Shown here: in pieces, positions 54,491 to 62,915 of the stretch
Layout of the letters: each line of letters begins with the position of its first letter
Position numbering within the stretch: the first letter of the stretch is position 1
Origin: Mesorhizobium sp. Root157
GTDB lineage: Bacteria; Pseudomonadota; Alphaproteobacteria; Rhizobiales; Rhizobiaceae
Reading direction: 5' to 3'
NCBI RefSeq assembly: GCF_001427385.1
Contig: NZ_LMGJ01000012.1
Coordinates: 62,433 to 126,432, forward strand
DNA: 64,000 bases
Notes under the pieces: generated by a model
What the model saw: only the letters and a program-made list of their open reading frames with translations
The model's database searches: none
Told to the model about the DNA's origin: nothing
Made by a program: the position numbers and the translations under genes

Positions 54491-54997
54491 ATGCTGAGCG
54501 TGTTGATCGAGACGAGGAACGATGAGGAAGGCCTGGCTCGCACGCTGGCCTCGCTGATCGGCGGTGCCGTCGAAGGCGTGGTTCGCGACGTCATCGTCTG
54601 CGACCATGGCTCGACCGACCAGACCCACAAGGTTGCGGATCATGCCGGCTGCGTCTGGCTGCCCGGAATAGGACTTGCCACGGCAATCCACCAAGCCAAG
54701 GGCGAGTGGCTGCTGTTTGTCCAGCCGGGCGCGCGGTTGCTCGACGGCTGGGTGGACGGTGCAACCGGCCATATGGCCAAGGCCACCATGGCTGCACGCT
54801 TTGCGCGGGCGCGCTCCAGCCGCACGCCGTTTTTTTCACGGATGCTCACCCGCCCAAGCCCGCTGGCCCAAGGGCTGCTTATCTCGAAGGCGCGCGCCCT
54901 TGCCTTGTCGAAAGCAGCCGCCAATTCGGAGGCCCTGGCTCGTGGGTTAGGGGTCAAAACGCTCAGTGCGGAAATCGCGCCGGCGCCGTTGAAGTGA
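54491..54997 (+). CDS. Small GT2-like glycosyltransferase domain protein
   Basis: The 168-residue product begins MLSVLIETRNDEEGLARTLASL and has VVRDVIVCDHGSTDQTHKVAD and a possible acidic site (FVQPGARLLDGW), an N-terminal GT2 half. The usual acceptor half is missing; the last 60 residues are Ala/Arg-rich. It may be a degenerate or minimal transferase. The frame continues upstream to 54419, but the ATG at 54491 gives the family-like start. It is divergent from the radical SAM gene. Confidence 0.7.
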   Translation: MLSVLIETRNDEEGLARTLASLIGGAVEGVVRDVIVCDHGSTDQTHKVADHAGCVWLPGIGLATAIHQAKGEWLLFVQPGARLLDGWVDGATGHMAKATMAARFARARSSRTPFFSRMLTRPSPLAQGLLISKARALALSKAAANSEALARGLGVKTLSAEIAPAPLK

Positions 54998-55135
54998 AGG
55001 AAGCATGCCTGATGCCAGTGGCTGCATGATTGACCACTAGGAATCTCTTCTCGCGTCGGCAAAGGGTGAGTCTTTTCATCGCCACGCCCGGCATTTGCCG
55101 TCTGGTGGTCTTTGCCCCGCCGGTTCCCTGGTTTC

Positions 55136-55179
55136 GCAATTCCAAACGGAAAACCGATTCCCACTTTTCCTGGAATTGC
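55136..55179. repeat. Palindromic intergenic repeat (RIME-like)
   Basis: GCAATTCC (55136-55143) and GGAATTGC (55172-55179) enclose GGAAAACCGATTCCCACTTTTCC, an inverted match to the core of the element at 40108-40152 (quoted here in two halves: GGAAAACCG and ATTCCCACTTTTCC). It lies just left of the long inverted repeat. Confidence 0.8.
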
Positions 55180-55187
55180 TCTTAAGC

Positions 55188-55602
55188 CCGCTCGCTGCGC
55201 TCGTCTCTGGCGGGGACGCTTTTCGTGCCGCTTGGGGAGCGATAAGGGACACACCGCTTTTTTCCTTTCGTCATCCTCGGGCAAGCCTGAGCGTAGCGAA
55301 AGGCACGACCCGAGGATCCATGCCGTGAGGGCCGGGAGGCACAGGGGGGTTCAGAACGAGGGATGTTCTGCACCGTATCGCGCTGCCGCTTCGTCACGGC
55401 ATGGATCCCAGGGTCTGCGCGACGGCCTTTGGCCTGCTCCGCCCCAGGATGACGAAGGTGGTGGAGTACAATTATTCATCGCCACGCTGCCTTTTCGGCC
55501 CTGGCCATTGTCAAAGAACTGACCTCGATTGAGAGGTCGGGAAGACGGGCGGCCGTTCGGACGCTCGTTTGGTAAGTAATGCGACCTTGCGGCCGCCCGT
55601 CC
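55188..55602 (-). repeat. About 420-bp dispersed repeat, copy 2 (inverted relative to 42789-43212)
   Basis: Read on the reverse strand it matches 42789-43212 almost throughout, with small differences in the middle (near 55330-55380 and the ACCTCAATC... block). No gene is recognised inside. The pair brackets 12 kb of otherwise unrelated genes. Confidence 0.85.
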
Positions 55603-56084
55603 GGTGGCTGTCATCCCGTCGACCGGAAAGCCCGCCGCAAGACGCCGGCCTGTCGGATGCCCTCGGGTCCACTGGCGCCGAACCAGTGGGGGGAGGTCAC
55701 CGCCGCTCTAACCGTTGCCCGGTGCGCAGCCGGTTCCCGCAAGAGCGATGGGGCGGAGTATGCAGGGGCTGGCGAGGGATGTGGAAAAGAATGCCGTCGG
55801 CTTCTGCTCGAAGCGAGCGGGATCAACGGGTTGGCGAGGTGAAGGGGTTGGTTTGATCCACGATTGACCGCCGCGCTCCACGGCTTCACAGCAGCTAAAT
55901 ACCCCTCATCCGACTGCTGGTGCGCTCGGCCATCGCCCGGCCCTTCGCCATGGCTCCGGGCGAACACACCTCTCCTCACCCCCAAGGGGCGAAGGGACGG
56001 CCTTCTCGCTTTGCTCGAATGAGAATTCCGGGATGACGATGCTGAGGTTGCGCTTCGGTTTGCGAACGGCGGCAGGCCGCAAGG
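55603..56084. other. Intergenic region between the repeat and aglR
   Basis: About 480 bases. Short frames are open on both strands but lack any recognisable motif. The right part ends at the aglR stop codon and may include its terminator, though I see no clear T-tailed stem. Confidence 0.4.
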
Positions 56085-57107
56085 TCAGCGCGGCACGCCG
56101 GCGACAGAGCCGCGCACGACGACATCGACAGGCCAGACCTCGCCGCGGATTTCACTTTCCAGTCCGGAAATGCGCGCGGCAAGCCGCTCCGCTACCCGCG
56201 CGCCGGCAGCCCGGATCGAAGAACGGGTGGTCGCCAGCGGCACGGAAAAGTTCTCCGGTCTCAGCCAGGGGAAAACATCGTCATGGGCAATCAGCGATAC
56301 GTCGCCAGGGATGCTGACGTTGAGGTCGCGCGCAGCGCGCACCACGCCCAGCGCCATGATCAGGCTGGAACACAGGATCGCGGTTGGCGCGTCTGCACCT
56401 TCGAGCAGCCGGCGCGCTGCCCGGTAACCGTTCTCCTCGGTCATCGCCATCGACAGCACGTGGCGGCCGTCGAGCGACAGGCCACTGCCGGCCAGCGCTC
56501 GCCGCACCCCTTGCTCGCGATGGATGGCGAAGGTTTCGCGAGTGTCGCCGTTGATCAGCGCCGTGCGCTGGTGGCCGAGTTGCAGCAGCAGCCGGGTCGC
56601 TTCGTGGAAGGCGCCTTCATTGTCGATGTCGATATAGGAATAATCGAAATCGTGGCCGTCGCTGCGGCCATGGACGATGAAGGGAATGCCGAGTCCATGG
56701 AGCAGGGCGATGCGCCGGTCTGCCGGGCGCGGCGACGAGATATAGACGGCATCGACCTGCCTGTTTGCCACGATGCGCCGATAGGTGGTCTCCTGATCGT
56801 CGGCGTCGGCGGGCGACAGGACCAGGTCGAGTTCATGCGCGCGCGCATAGTCGCCGAGGCCTGACAGGAACTCGACGAAATGCGGGTCGATGTCGACGCT
56901 TGTGCCGGTCGGCAAAACGTAGCCGATCATGCCGGTCTTGCCGGTGGCGAGACGCCGCGCGCTGGGATTGGGCCGATAGCCGTGCCGCTTGGCGGCATCC
57001 ACCACCCGCCGGCGCGTTTCCTCGTTGACCTCCGGATAGCCGTTCAGGGCGCGGCTCACCGTGGTCTGCGAAAGCGCCAGCATCTGCGACAGCTGCTTGA
57101 GGTTCAA
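56085..57107 (-). CDS. aglR: LacI-family repressor of the alpha-glucoside locus
   Basis: The 340-residue regulator has an N-terminal LacI helix-turn-helix (NLKQLSQMLALSQTTVSRALNGYPEVNEETR with the break after SQ) and a periplasmic-binding-protein-like effector domain (GMIGYVLPTGTSVD, DAVYISSPRPADRR, ALINGDTRETFA, SLIAHDDVFPWLRPENF). The start is TTG at 57107, with GGAG 7 bases before, which gives the usual LacI length. It is divergent from aglE. A palindrome AAAGCGCTTT lies 17 bases upstream and a second one ahead of aglE, as expected for an autoregulated repressor. Confidence 0.9.
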   Translation of the reverse strand: MNLKQLSQMLALSQTTVSRALNGYPEVNEETRRRVVDAAKRHGYRPNPSARRLATGKTGMIGYVLPTGTSVDIDPHFVEFLSGLGDYARAHELDLVLSPADADDQETTYRRIVANRQVDAVYISSPRPADRRIALLHGLGIPFIVHGRSDGHDFDYSYIDIDNEGAFHEATRLLLQLGHQRTALINGDTRETFAIHREQGVRRALAGSGLSLDGRHVLSMAMTEENGYRAARRLLEGADAPTAILCSSLIMALGVVRAARDLNVSIPGDVSLIAHDDVFPWLRPENFSVPLATTRSSIRAAGARVAERLAARISGLESEIRGEVWPVDVVVRGSVAGVPR

Positions 57108-57124
57108 ACCTGTCTCCACCAATC

Positions 57125-57136
57125 CAAAGCGCTTTA
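57125..57136. promoter_or_regulatory. LacI-type operator, aglR side
   Basis: CAAAGCGCTTTA is a near-perfect palindrome with the central CG of LacI/GalR-family sites. It lies 18 bases upstream of the aglR start and matches the site at 57334-57345 in 11 of 12 positions. Confidence 0.75.
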
Positions 57137-57333
57137 AAATCAGAACCGACGCGCATGGATATTCAGCTTCCGAACATAAGCGGCGGCGGCGGCGGTTGAA
57201 AGCCGGATTTGCTGCTGCGCTGCAAAAATACGTGCTGCATCGCGGAAAAATCGATGGATCTGGCGAAAAGATAAATCGATTAACTTGTAACCGGCTTGAC
57301 TCATCGTCGATTCGGTGGCGAGATAAAAGCAAC

Positions 57334-57345
57334 CAAAGCGCTTTG
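57334..57345. promoter_or_regulatory. LacI-type operator, aglE side
   Basis: CAAAGCGCTTTG is a perfect 12-base palindrome about 100 bases upstream of aglE. The same half-site occurs at 57125-57136 next to aglR, so both divergent promoters can be bound by AglR. The region between them also holds TAAATCGATTAA-like A+T-rich sequence near 57271-57282. Confidence 0.8.
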
Positions 57346-57448
57346 AAATGTCTTCAAAGAGTCAGGTTCTGGCCTTGAAGGCGGTGAAGCGGCCTCGGCG
57401 CGCGGAATGGAGGTTCCGCACGATACTTGCACCAACGGGAGGAAGCCG

Positions 57449-58804
57449 ATGAAGAAGATGCTTTTGACGGGCGCGGCCCTTGTCGCCTTGGCGTGGAGCC
57501 TGCCTGCACATGCGGAGCTGAAGTTCAAGCCGGGCGAGGATCAGCGTTTCCAATGGGCGAACTTCGACGATCTCAAGAAGGTGGACCTGAAGGGCGAGAC
57601 GCTGACCATTTTCGGTCCGTGGCGCGGCGAGGACGAGGCGCTGGCGCGTTCGGTATTCGACTATTTTTCCGAGGCGACCGGCGTCGAGCTGAAATACTCA
57701 TCTTCGGAAAACTACGAGCAGCAGATCGTCATCGACACCCAGGCCGGCAGCCCGCCCAATCTTGCAATCCTGCCGCAGCCGGGACTGATCCAGGACCTTG
57801 CCTCGAAAGGCCTGCTTACCCCTCTCGGCGACGATGTCGCCGCGTGGGTCAAGGACAATTACGGCGCTGGCCAGTCCTGGGTGGATCTCGGCACCTACAA
57901 GGACAAGGACGGCAAGCCGGGCTACTACGCCTTTCCCTACAAGGCCGACGTGAAGTCGCTGGTCTGGTATTCGCCCGACAATTTCGAGGAAGCCGGCTAC
58001 GAGGTGCCGAAGACGCAGGAAGAGCTTGCAGCGCTTGAGCAGAAGATCATCGCCGACGGCGGCAAGCCCTGGTGCATCGGCCTCGGCTCCGGCGGCGCGA
58101 CCGGCTGGCCGGCAACCGACTGGGTCGAGGACATCATGCTGCGCACGCAGACGCCCGAGGTCTACGACAAATGGGTGAAGAACGAGATCCCGTTCAACGA
58201 TCCCGCGGTGGTCAACGCCATCGATATCTTCGGCAAGATCGCGACCGACGACAAGATGGTGGATGGCGGTGCCGCGGCGGTGGCGGCCACCGATTTCCGC
58301 GACAGTCCCAAGGGGCTCTTTGCGGTGCCGCCGAAATGCTACATGCATCACCAGGCATCCTTCATTCCCTCCTTCTTCCCGGAAGGCACGGAACTCGGCG
58401 TCGATGCGGACTTCTTCTATTATCCGCCCTATGCCTCCAAGCCGGAGCTTGGCCAGCCGGTGCTAGGCGCCGGCACGCTGGTGATGATCACCAAGGATTC
58501 CAAGGCTGCGCGCGAGTTCATCAAGTTTCTGGAAATGCCGCTCGCGCATGAACTGTGGATGGCGCAGAAGAGCTTCGTCACGCCCTTCAAGGGCGCCAAC
58601 ACCGAAGCCTATGGTTCGGAGGCGCTGAAGAAGCAGGGCGAAATCCTCGCCAATGCGACGACGTTCCGCTTCGACGGTTCGGACCTGATGCCGGGCAAGA
58701 TCGGTGCCGGCTCGTTCTGGACCGGCATGGTCGACCTTGTCGGCGGCAAGCCGGCCGAGGCAGTGGCCACCGATATCCAGAAAAGCTGGGACGCGATCAA
58801 GTAG
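57449..58804 (+). CDS. aglE: Alpha-glucoside ABC transporter, substrate-binding protein
   Basis: The 451-residue periplasmic protein binds alpha-glucosides such as sucrose, maltose or trehalose. It starts with a signal peptide (KKMLLTGAALVALAWSLPAHAE) and continues with the family's GETLTIFGPWRGEDEALARSV and ATGWPATDWVEDIML. GGAGGAAG lies about 6 bases before the ATG. It is the first gene of aglE-F-G-A-K and is followed by a strong stem-loop, so it is probably made in excess of the permeases. Confidence 0.93.
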   Translation: MKKMLLTGAALVALAWSLPAHAELKFKPGEDQRFQWANFDDLKKVDLKGETLTIFGPWRGEDEALARSVFDYFSEATGVELKYSSSENYEQQIVIDTQAGSPPNLAILPQPGLIQDLASKGLLTPLGDDVAAWVKDNYGAGQSWVDLGTYKDKDGKPGYYAFPYKADVKSLVWYSPDNFEEAGYEVPKTQEELAALEQKIIADGGKPWCIGLGSGGATGWPATDWVEDIMLRTQTPEVYDKWVKNEIPFNDPAVVNAIDIFGKIATDDKMVDGGAAAVAATDFRDSPKGLFAVPPKCYMHHQASFIPSFFPEGTELGVDADFFYYPPYASKPELGQPVLGAGTLVMITKDSKAAREFIKFLEMPLAHELWMAQKSFVTPFKGANTEAYGSEALKKQGEILANATTFRFDGSDLMPGKIGAGSFWTGMVDLVGGKPAEAVATDIQKSWDAIK

Positions 58805-58846
58805 ATTTGGGCCACAGGCGAGGGGCGACGCAGCCTCCCAGGGCGC

Positions 58847-58877
58847 GCTGGCCCGGACCTTGAAGGTTCGGGCCAGC
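58847..58877 (+). promoter_or_regulatory. Strong stem-loop between aglE and aglF
   Basis: GCTGGCCCGGACCTT (58847-58861) and AAGGTTCGGGCCAGC (58863-58877) pair over 15 positions with one mismatch and almost no loop. It is not followed by a T run. Such structures often protect the binding-protein message in ABC operons. Confidence 0.75.
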
Positions 58878-59024
58878 TTATCTGGAGACACGCCTGGCGG
58901 GCGCAAAATCGGCCTGGCGCTGGCTGTTCCATGACGCGGAGCGGCTTTGCACGCAGGGACAAGGCGGCAAAATCAGGCGAACGCCGCTCCATTGAAATCG
59001 GCACCGCTCGCGGGGGAGGAACCC

Positions 59025-60038
59025 ATGGCAGCTCAGATTTTCTCGGCCATTTTCGTCATCCTCGTCGGCGTCGGCGGTTGCGTTGCCTATTTCTGGGGAG
59101 CCAACAAACTGCTCGATATCGTCTTCCCGTCGCGCGGCGTGACGGGGGCGGCGGCGGTCGACAATCTGCGCCGGCAAGGGTTCATCCGGCCTTGGCTGTT
59201 CGTCGGCCCGGCGCTGCTGATCCTGACGGTCTACCTGATCTATCCGGTCGTCGAGACGCTACGGCTCTCCTTCATGGACCGCGGCGGCACCGGCTTCGTC
59301 GGTTTCGCCAACTATGAATGGGCGCTGGGCGACCGCGAGTTCCGCAATTCCATCCTCAACAACGTGCTGTGGCTGGCGGTGGTGCCGGCGGCCTGCACCT
59401 TCCTCGGGCTGGTCATCGCGGTGCTGACCGACCGCATCTGGTGGGGCACGATCGCCAAGAGCCTGATCTTCCTGCCGCTGGCGATTTCGTTCGTCGGCGC
59501 CAGCGTGATCTGGAAGTTCATCTATGAGTATCGCGGCGATGGCCAGGTCCAGATCGGCATCCTCAACGCCATCGTGCAGTTTTTCGGCGGTGCGCCGCAG
59601 GTGTGGATTTCCATCCCTTTCTGGAACAACTTCTTCCTGATGATCATCCTGATCTGGATCCAGACCGGCTTTGCCATGGTCATCCTGTCTTCGGCGCTGC
59701 GCGGCATTCCGGAGGAGACGCTGGAGGCGGCGGTGATCGACGGTGCCAACCCCTTCCAGATCTTCTGGAAGATCATGATCCCGCAGATATGGGGGACGAT
59801 CGCGGTGGTGTGGACCACCATCACCATACTAGTGCTGAAAGTGTTCGACATCGTCTTGACCATGACCAACGGCCAGTGGAATTCGCAGGTGCTCGCCAAC
59901 CTGATGTTCGACTGGATGTTCCGTGGCGGCGGCGATTTCGGCCGCGGCGCCACCATTGCCATCGTCATCATGATCGCCGTGGTCCCGATCATGATCTGGA
60001 ACATTCGCCAGGCCAACCGCGAAACGGGAGGACACTGA
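59025..60038 (+). CDS. aglF: Alpha-glucoside ABC transporter, permease
   Basis: The 337-residue permease has an N-terminal helix (IFSAIFVILVGVGGCVAYFWG), a cytosolic linker and the MalF-type core with about six more helices. The ABC-contact motif EETLEAAVIDGANPFQIFWKI (broken after EAAV) is intact. GGGGGAGG precedes the ATG at 59025; longer frames are unlikely. It precedes aglG by one base. Confidence 0.93.
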   Translation: MAAQIFSAIFVILVGVGGCVAYFWGANKLLDIVFPSRGVTGAAAVDNLRRQGFIRPWLFVGPALLILTVYLIYPVVETLRLSFMDRGGTGFVGFANYEWALGDREFRNSILNNVLWLAVVPAACTFLGLVIAVLTDRIWWGTIAKSLIFLPLAISFVGASVIWKFIYEYRGDGQVQIGILNAIVQFFGGAPQVWISIPFWNNFFLMIILIWIQTGFAMVILSSALRGIPEETLEAAVIDGANPFQIFWKIMIPQIWGTIAVVWTTITILVLKVFDIVLTMTNGQWNSQVLANLMFDWMFRGGGDFGRGATIAIVIMIAVVPIMIWNIRQANRETGGH

Positions 60039-60039
60039 G

Positions 60040-61188
60040 ATGGCGACCGGAAAATCCTTCCTCGGCCGTTTCGGCGTCCATCTGGCGGTGCTTGTCTTCG
60101 TCGTCATCTGGACGATCCCGACGCTCGGCATCCTGGTATCGTCGCTGCGCGACAAGGACCAGATCGTCGCCTCCGGCTGGTGGAATTCGGTGGTCTCGTC
60201 CAGCCAGACGGAAGCCGGGCGGCTGCCGCCGGCTTCGGCGCAGGTCGAGAAGGACGGCAAGTTCTTTCTGGAAGGCAATATATTCGGCGACGGGCCTGTG
60301 CGCAGCATTAGCGCCTTCGGTGTCAGGTCGGCTGCTCCGACGCAGTATGAAGCGGGCGTGGTTGCCGACCTGGGCGAGGGCGTCACCTTGCAGTTGAACG
60401 CGGATGGCAGCTTCGCCATGGCCTCGCCCAAGGCGTTCGAGGGCGAGCGCGGCCAGCGCGTTTATTTCGCCTCCTCGGCCCCGCCGCGCTTCACCACCGA
60501 GAACTATGAGACGGTGCTGTTTTCCGAAGGCATCGGCCGCTCCTTCATGAATTCGCTGACCGTGACCATCCCGGCCACGGTGATCCCGATCCTGATTGCG
60601 GCGTTCGCCGCCTACGCGCTGGCCTGGATGCGCTTTCCGGGAAGGGCGCTGTTGATAGCGGTCATCATCGGCCTGCTCGTCGTGCCGCTGCAGATGTCGC
60701 TGATCCCGCTGCTCAAGCTCTACAACGGCGTCGGCGTGTTCTTCGGCGTGCCGGTGAAAACCTATCTCGGCATCTGGCTGGCGCACACCGGCTTCGGCCT
60801 ACCCTTCGCGATCTACCTTTTGCGCAGCTACATTGCCGGCCTGCCGCGCGAGGTCATGGAATCGGCGCGCATCGACGGCGCCAGCGATTTCGAGATATTC
60901 GTCAAGATCGTGCTGCCGCTGTCGTTTCCGGTGCTGGCGTCGTTTGCCATCTTTCAGTTCCTGTGGGTCTGGAACGATCTTCTGGTGGCGATGGTGTTCC
61001 TCGGCACCGAGGCCGACCAGATCGTGCTGACTGCCAAGCTCAACGCGCTTTTGGGTTCACGCGGCGGCGATTGGGAAATCCTGACGACCTCGGCCTTCAT
61101 CACCATCATCGTGCCGCTGATCGTGTTCTTCTCACTGCAACGCTACTTCGTGCGCGGCCTTCTCGCCGGCTCGGTCAAGGGAGGCTGA
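60040..61188 (+). CDS. aglG: Alpha-glucoside ABC transporter, permease
   Basis: The 382-residue MalG-type permease has a first helix (HLAVLVFVVIWTIPTLGILVS), then a periplasmic insert of about 120 residues (40-165) and five more helices. The ABC-contact motif PREVMESARIDGASDFEIF is present. The start overlaps the aglF region tightly (2-base gap). The large insert is a feature of this alpha-glucoside subgroup and may contact AglE. Confidence 0.93.
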   Translation: MATGKSFLGRFGVHLAVLVFVVIWTIPTLGILVSSLRDKDQIVASGWWNSVVSSSQTEAGRLPPASAQVEKDGKFFLEGNIFGDGPVRSISAFGVRSAAPTQYEAGVVADLGEGVTLQLNADGSFAMASPKAFEGERGQRVYFASSAPPRFTTENYETVLFSEGIGRSFMNSLTVTIPATVIPILIAAFAAYALAWMRFPGRALLIAVIIGLLVVPLQMSLIPLLKLYNGVGVFFGVPVKTYLGIWLAHTGFGLPFAIYLLRSYIAGLPREVMESARIDGASDFEIFVKIVLPLSFPVLASFAIFQFLWVWNDLLVAMVFLGTEADQIVLTAKLNALLGSRGGDWEILTTSAFITIIVPLIVFFSLQRYFVRGLLAGSVKGG

Positions 61189-61192
61189 TTCC

Positions 61193-62857
61193 ATGCAGGC
61201 GGCGCAACACGCCCACAATCCGGCCCTTGCCCCCGATCGCGACTGGTGGCGTGGCGCGGTGATCTACCAGATCTATCCGCGCAGCTATCAGGACAGCAAT
61301 GGCGACGGCATCGGCGACCTCAAGGGCATCATTGAAAGATTGCCCTACATCGCGGCCCTCGGCGTCGATGCGATCTGGATATCGCCCTTCTTCAAGTCGC
61401 CGATGCGGGACTTCGGCTACGACGTCACCGATTACTGCGATGTCGATCCGATGTTCGGGACGCTGGCGGATTTCGATGCGCTGGTGGCCGAGGCGCACCG
61501 GCTCGGCCTCAAGGTGATGATCGACGAGGTGATTTCGCACACCGCCGACGATCACCCCTGGTTCAAGGAGAGCCGCGCCAGCCGCACCAATGCCAAGGCC
61601 GACTGGTATGTGTGGGCCGACGCCAGGCCGGACGGCAGCCCGCCCAACAACTGGCTGTCGATCTTCGGCGGTTCGGCCTGGCAATGGGACACGCGACGCC
61701 AGCAATACTACCTGCACAATTTCCTGGCTGAGCAGCCGGACCTCAATTTCCATAACAGCGAGGTGCAGGATGCGCTGCTGGACGTAACCCGGTTCTGGCT
61801 GGAGCGCGGAGTCGACGGCTTTCGCCTCGATACCATCAATTTTTATTTTCATTCCGAGGGGCTGGAGAACAACCCGGCTCTGCCGCCCGACCAACGCAAC
61901 GACCAGACAGCACCTGCCGTCAATCCCTACAACTACCAGGACCACCTCTACGACAAGAGCCAACCGGAGAATCTGGGCTTCCTCGAGCGCTTCCGCGCCT
62001 TGCTTGATGAGTATCCGGCTGCCGCCGCCGTGGGCGAGGTTGGCGATTCCCAGCGCGGATTGGAGGTGGTGGCGGCCTATACGGCCGGCGAGAAGCGCGT
62101 CCACATGTGCTATGCCTTCGATTTTCTTGCACCGGAAAAGATCAGCGCCGCCAAAGTCAGGACCGTGCTGGAAACCTTCGGCAAGGTCGCCGGCGACGGT
62201 TGGTCGTGCTGGGCGTTCTCCAACCACGACGTGATGCGCCACGCTTCGCGCTGGGCAGCCGGCGAAGCCGACCGCACCGCCTATCTCAAGGTGGTGTCGG
62301 CGTTGCTGATGTCGCTGCGCGGCTCGGTCTGCATCTATCAGGGCGAAGAGCTTGGCCTGACCGAAGCCGATCTCGCCTTCGAGGATTTGCAGGACCCTTA
62401 CGGCATCCGCTTCTGGCCCGAATTCAAGGGCCGCGACGGTTGCCGCACGCCGATGGTGTGGGATGGAAGTGCGCCGAATGGGGGTTTCTCGACGGCAAAG
62501 CCCTGGCTGCCGGTGCCGCCCGAGCATCTGGCCAGCGCGGTCAGTGCGCAGCAGGGCGATGAAGCCTCGCTGCTGGAGCACTACCGCCGCTTCCTGGCTT
62601 TCCGCAACGCGCATCCGGCGTTTGCCAAGGGTGACATCGAATTCCTCGCCGGCGAAGGCGACGTAGTGGCCTTCACGCGCCGCGAAGGCAACGAGCAGAT
62701 TGTATGCGCCTTCAATCTGGGCAGTTCGCCGGCGGAAATAGGCGTGGGTGACGGACGCTCATTGCAGCCGCTGCCGGGACATGGCCTGTCCGGTCAGGCA
62801 ACGGAAGGCAAGGTGCGGCTTGGAGGTTACGGTGCCTGGTTCGGGCGCTTCGCCTGA
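61193..62857 (+). CDS. aglA: Alpha-glucosidase (GH13)
   Basis: The 554-residue enzyme hydrolyses imported alpha-glucosides. The GH13 conserved regions are visible: DVTDYCDVDP, DEVISHTADDHPWF, GFRLDTINFYF with the nucleophile Asp, AVGEVGDSQRG with the acid/base Glu, and FSNHDVMRH. No signal peptide is present, so it is cytosolic. AGGCTG sits before the ATG and aglG ends five bases upstream. Confidence 0.95.
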   Translation: MQAAQHAHNPALAPDRDWWRGAVIYQIYPRSYQDSNGDGIGDLKGIIERLPYIAALGVDAIWISPFFKSPMRDFGYDVTDYCDVDPMFGTLADFDALVAEAHRLGLKVMIDEVISHTADDHPWFKESRASRTNAKADWYVWADARPDGSPPNNWLSIFGGSAWQWDTRRQQYYLHNFLAEQPDLNFHNSEVQDALLDVTRFWLERGVDGFRLDTINFYFHSEGLENNPALPPDQRNDQTAPAVNPYNYQDHLYDKSQPENLGFLERFRALLDEYPAAAAVGEVGDSQRGLEVVAAYTAGEKRVHMCYAFDFLAPEKISAAKVRTVLETFGKVAGDGWSCWAFSNHDVMRHASRWAAGEADRTAYLKVVSALLMSLRGSVCIYQGEELGLTEADLAFEDLQDPYGIRFWPEFKGRDGCRTPMVWDGSAPNGGFSTAKPWLPVPPEHLASAVSAQQGDEASLLEHYRRFLAFRNAHPAFAKGDIEFLAGEGDVVAFTRREGNEQIVCAFNLGSSPAEIGVGDGRSLQPLPGHGLSGQATEGKVRLGGYGAWFGRFA

Positions 62858-62870
62858 ACAAAACAAAACG

Positions 62871-62893
62871 CCGGAGCGTTTCGACCGCTCCGG
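62871..62893 (+). promoter_or_regulatory. Stem-loop between aglA and aglK
   Basis: CCGGAGCG (62871-62878) and CGCTCCGG (62886-62893) form a perfect eight-base stem with a seven-base loop, 22 bases before the aglK start. It may tune aglK expression; no T tail follows. Confidence 0.6.
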
Positions 62894-62915
62894 GACTGTT
62901 CAACGGGAGGAAATC

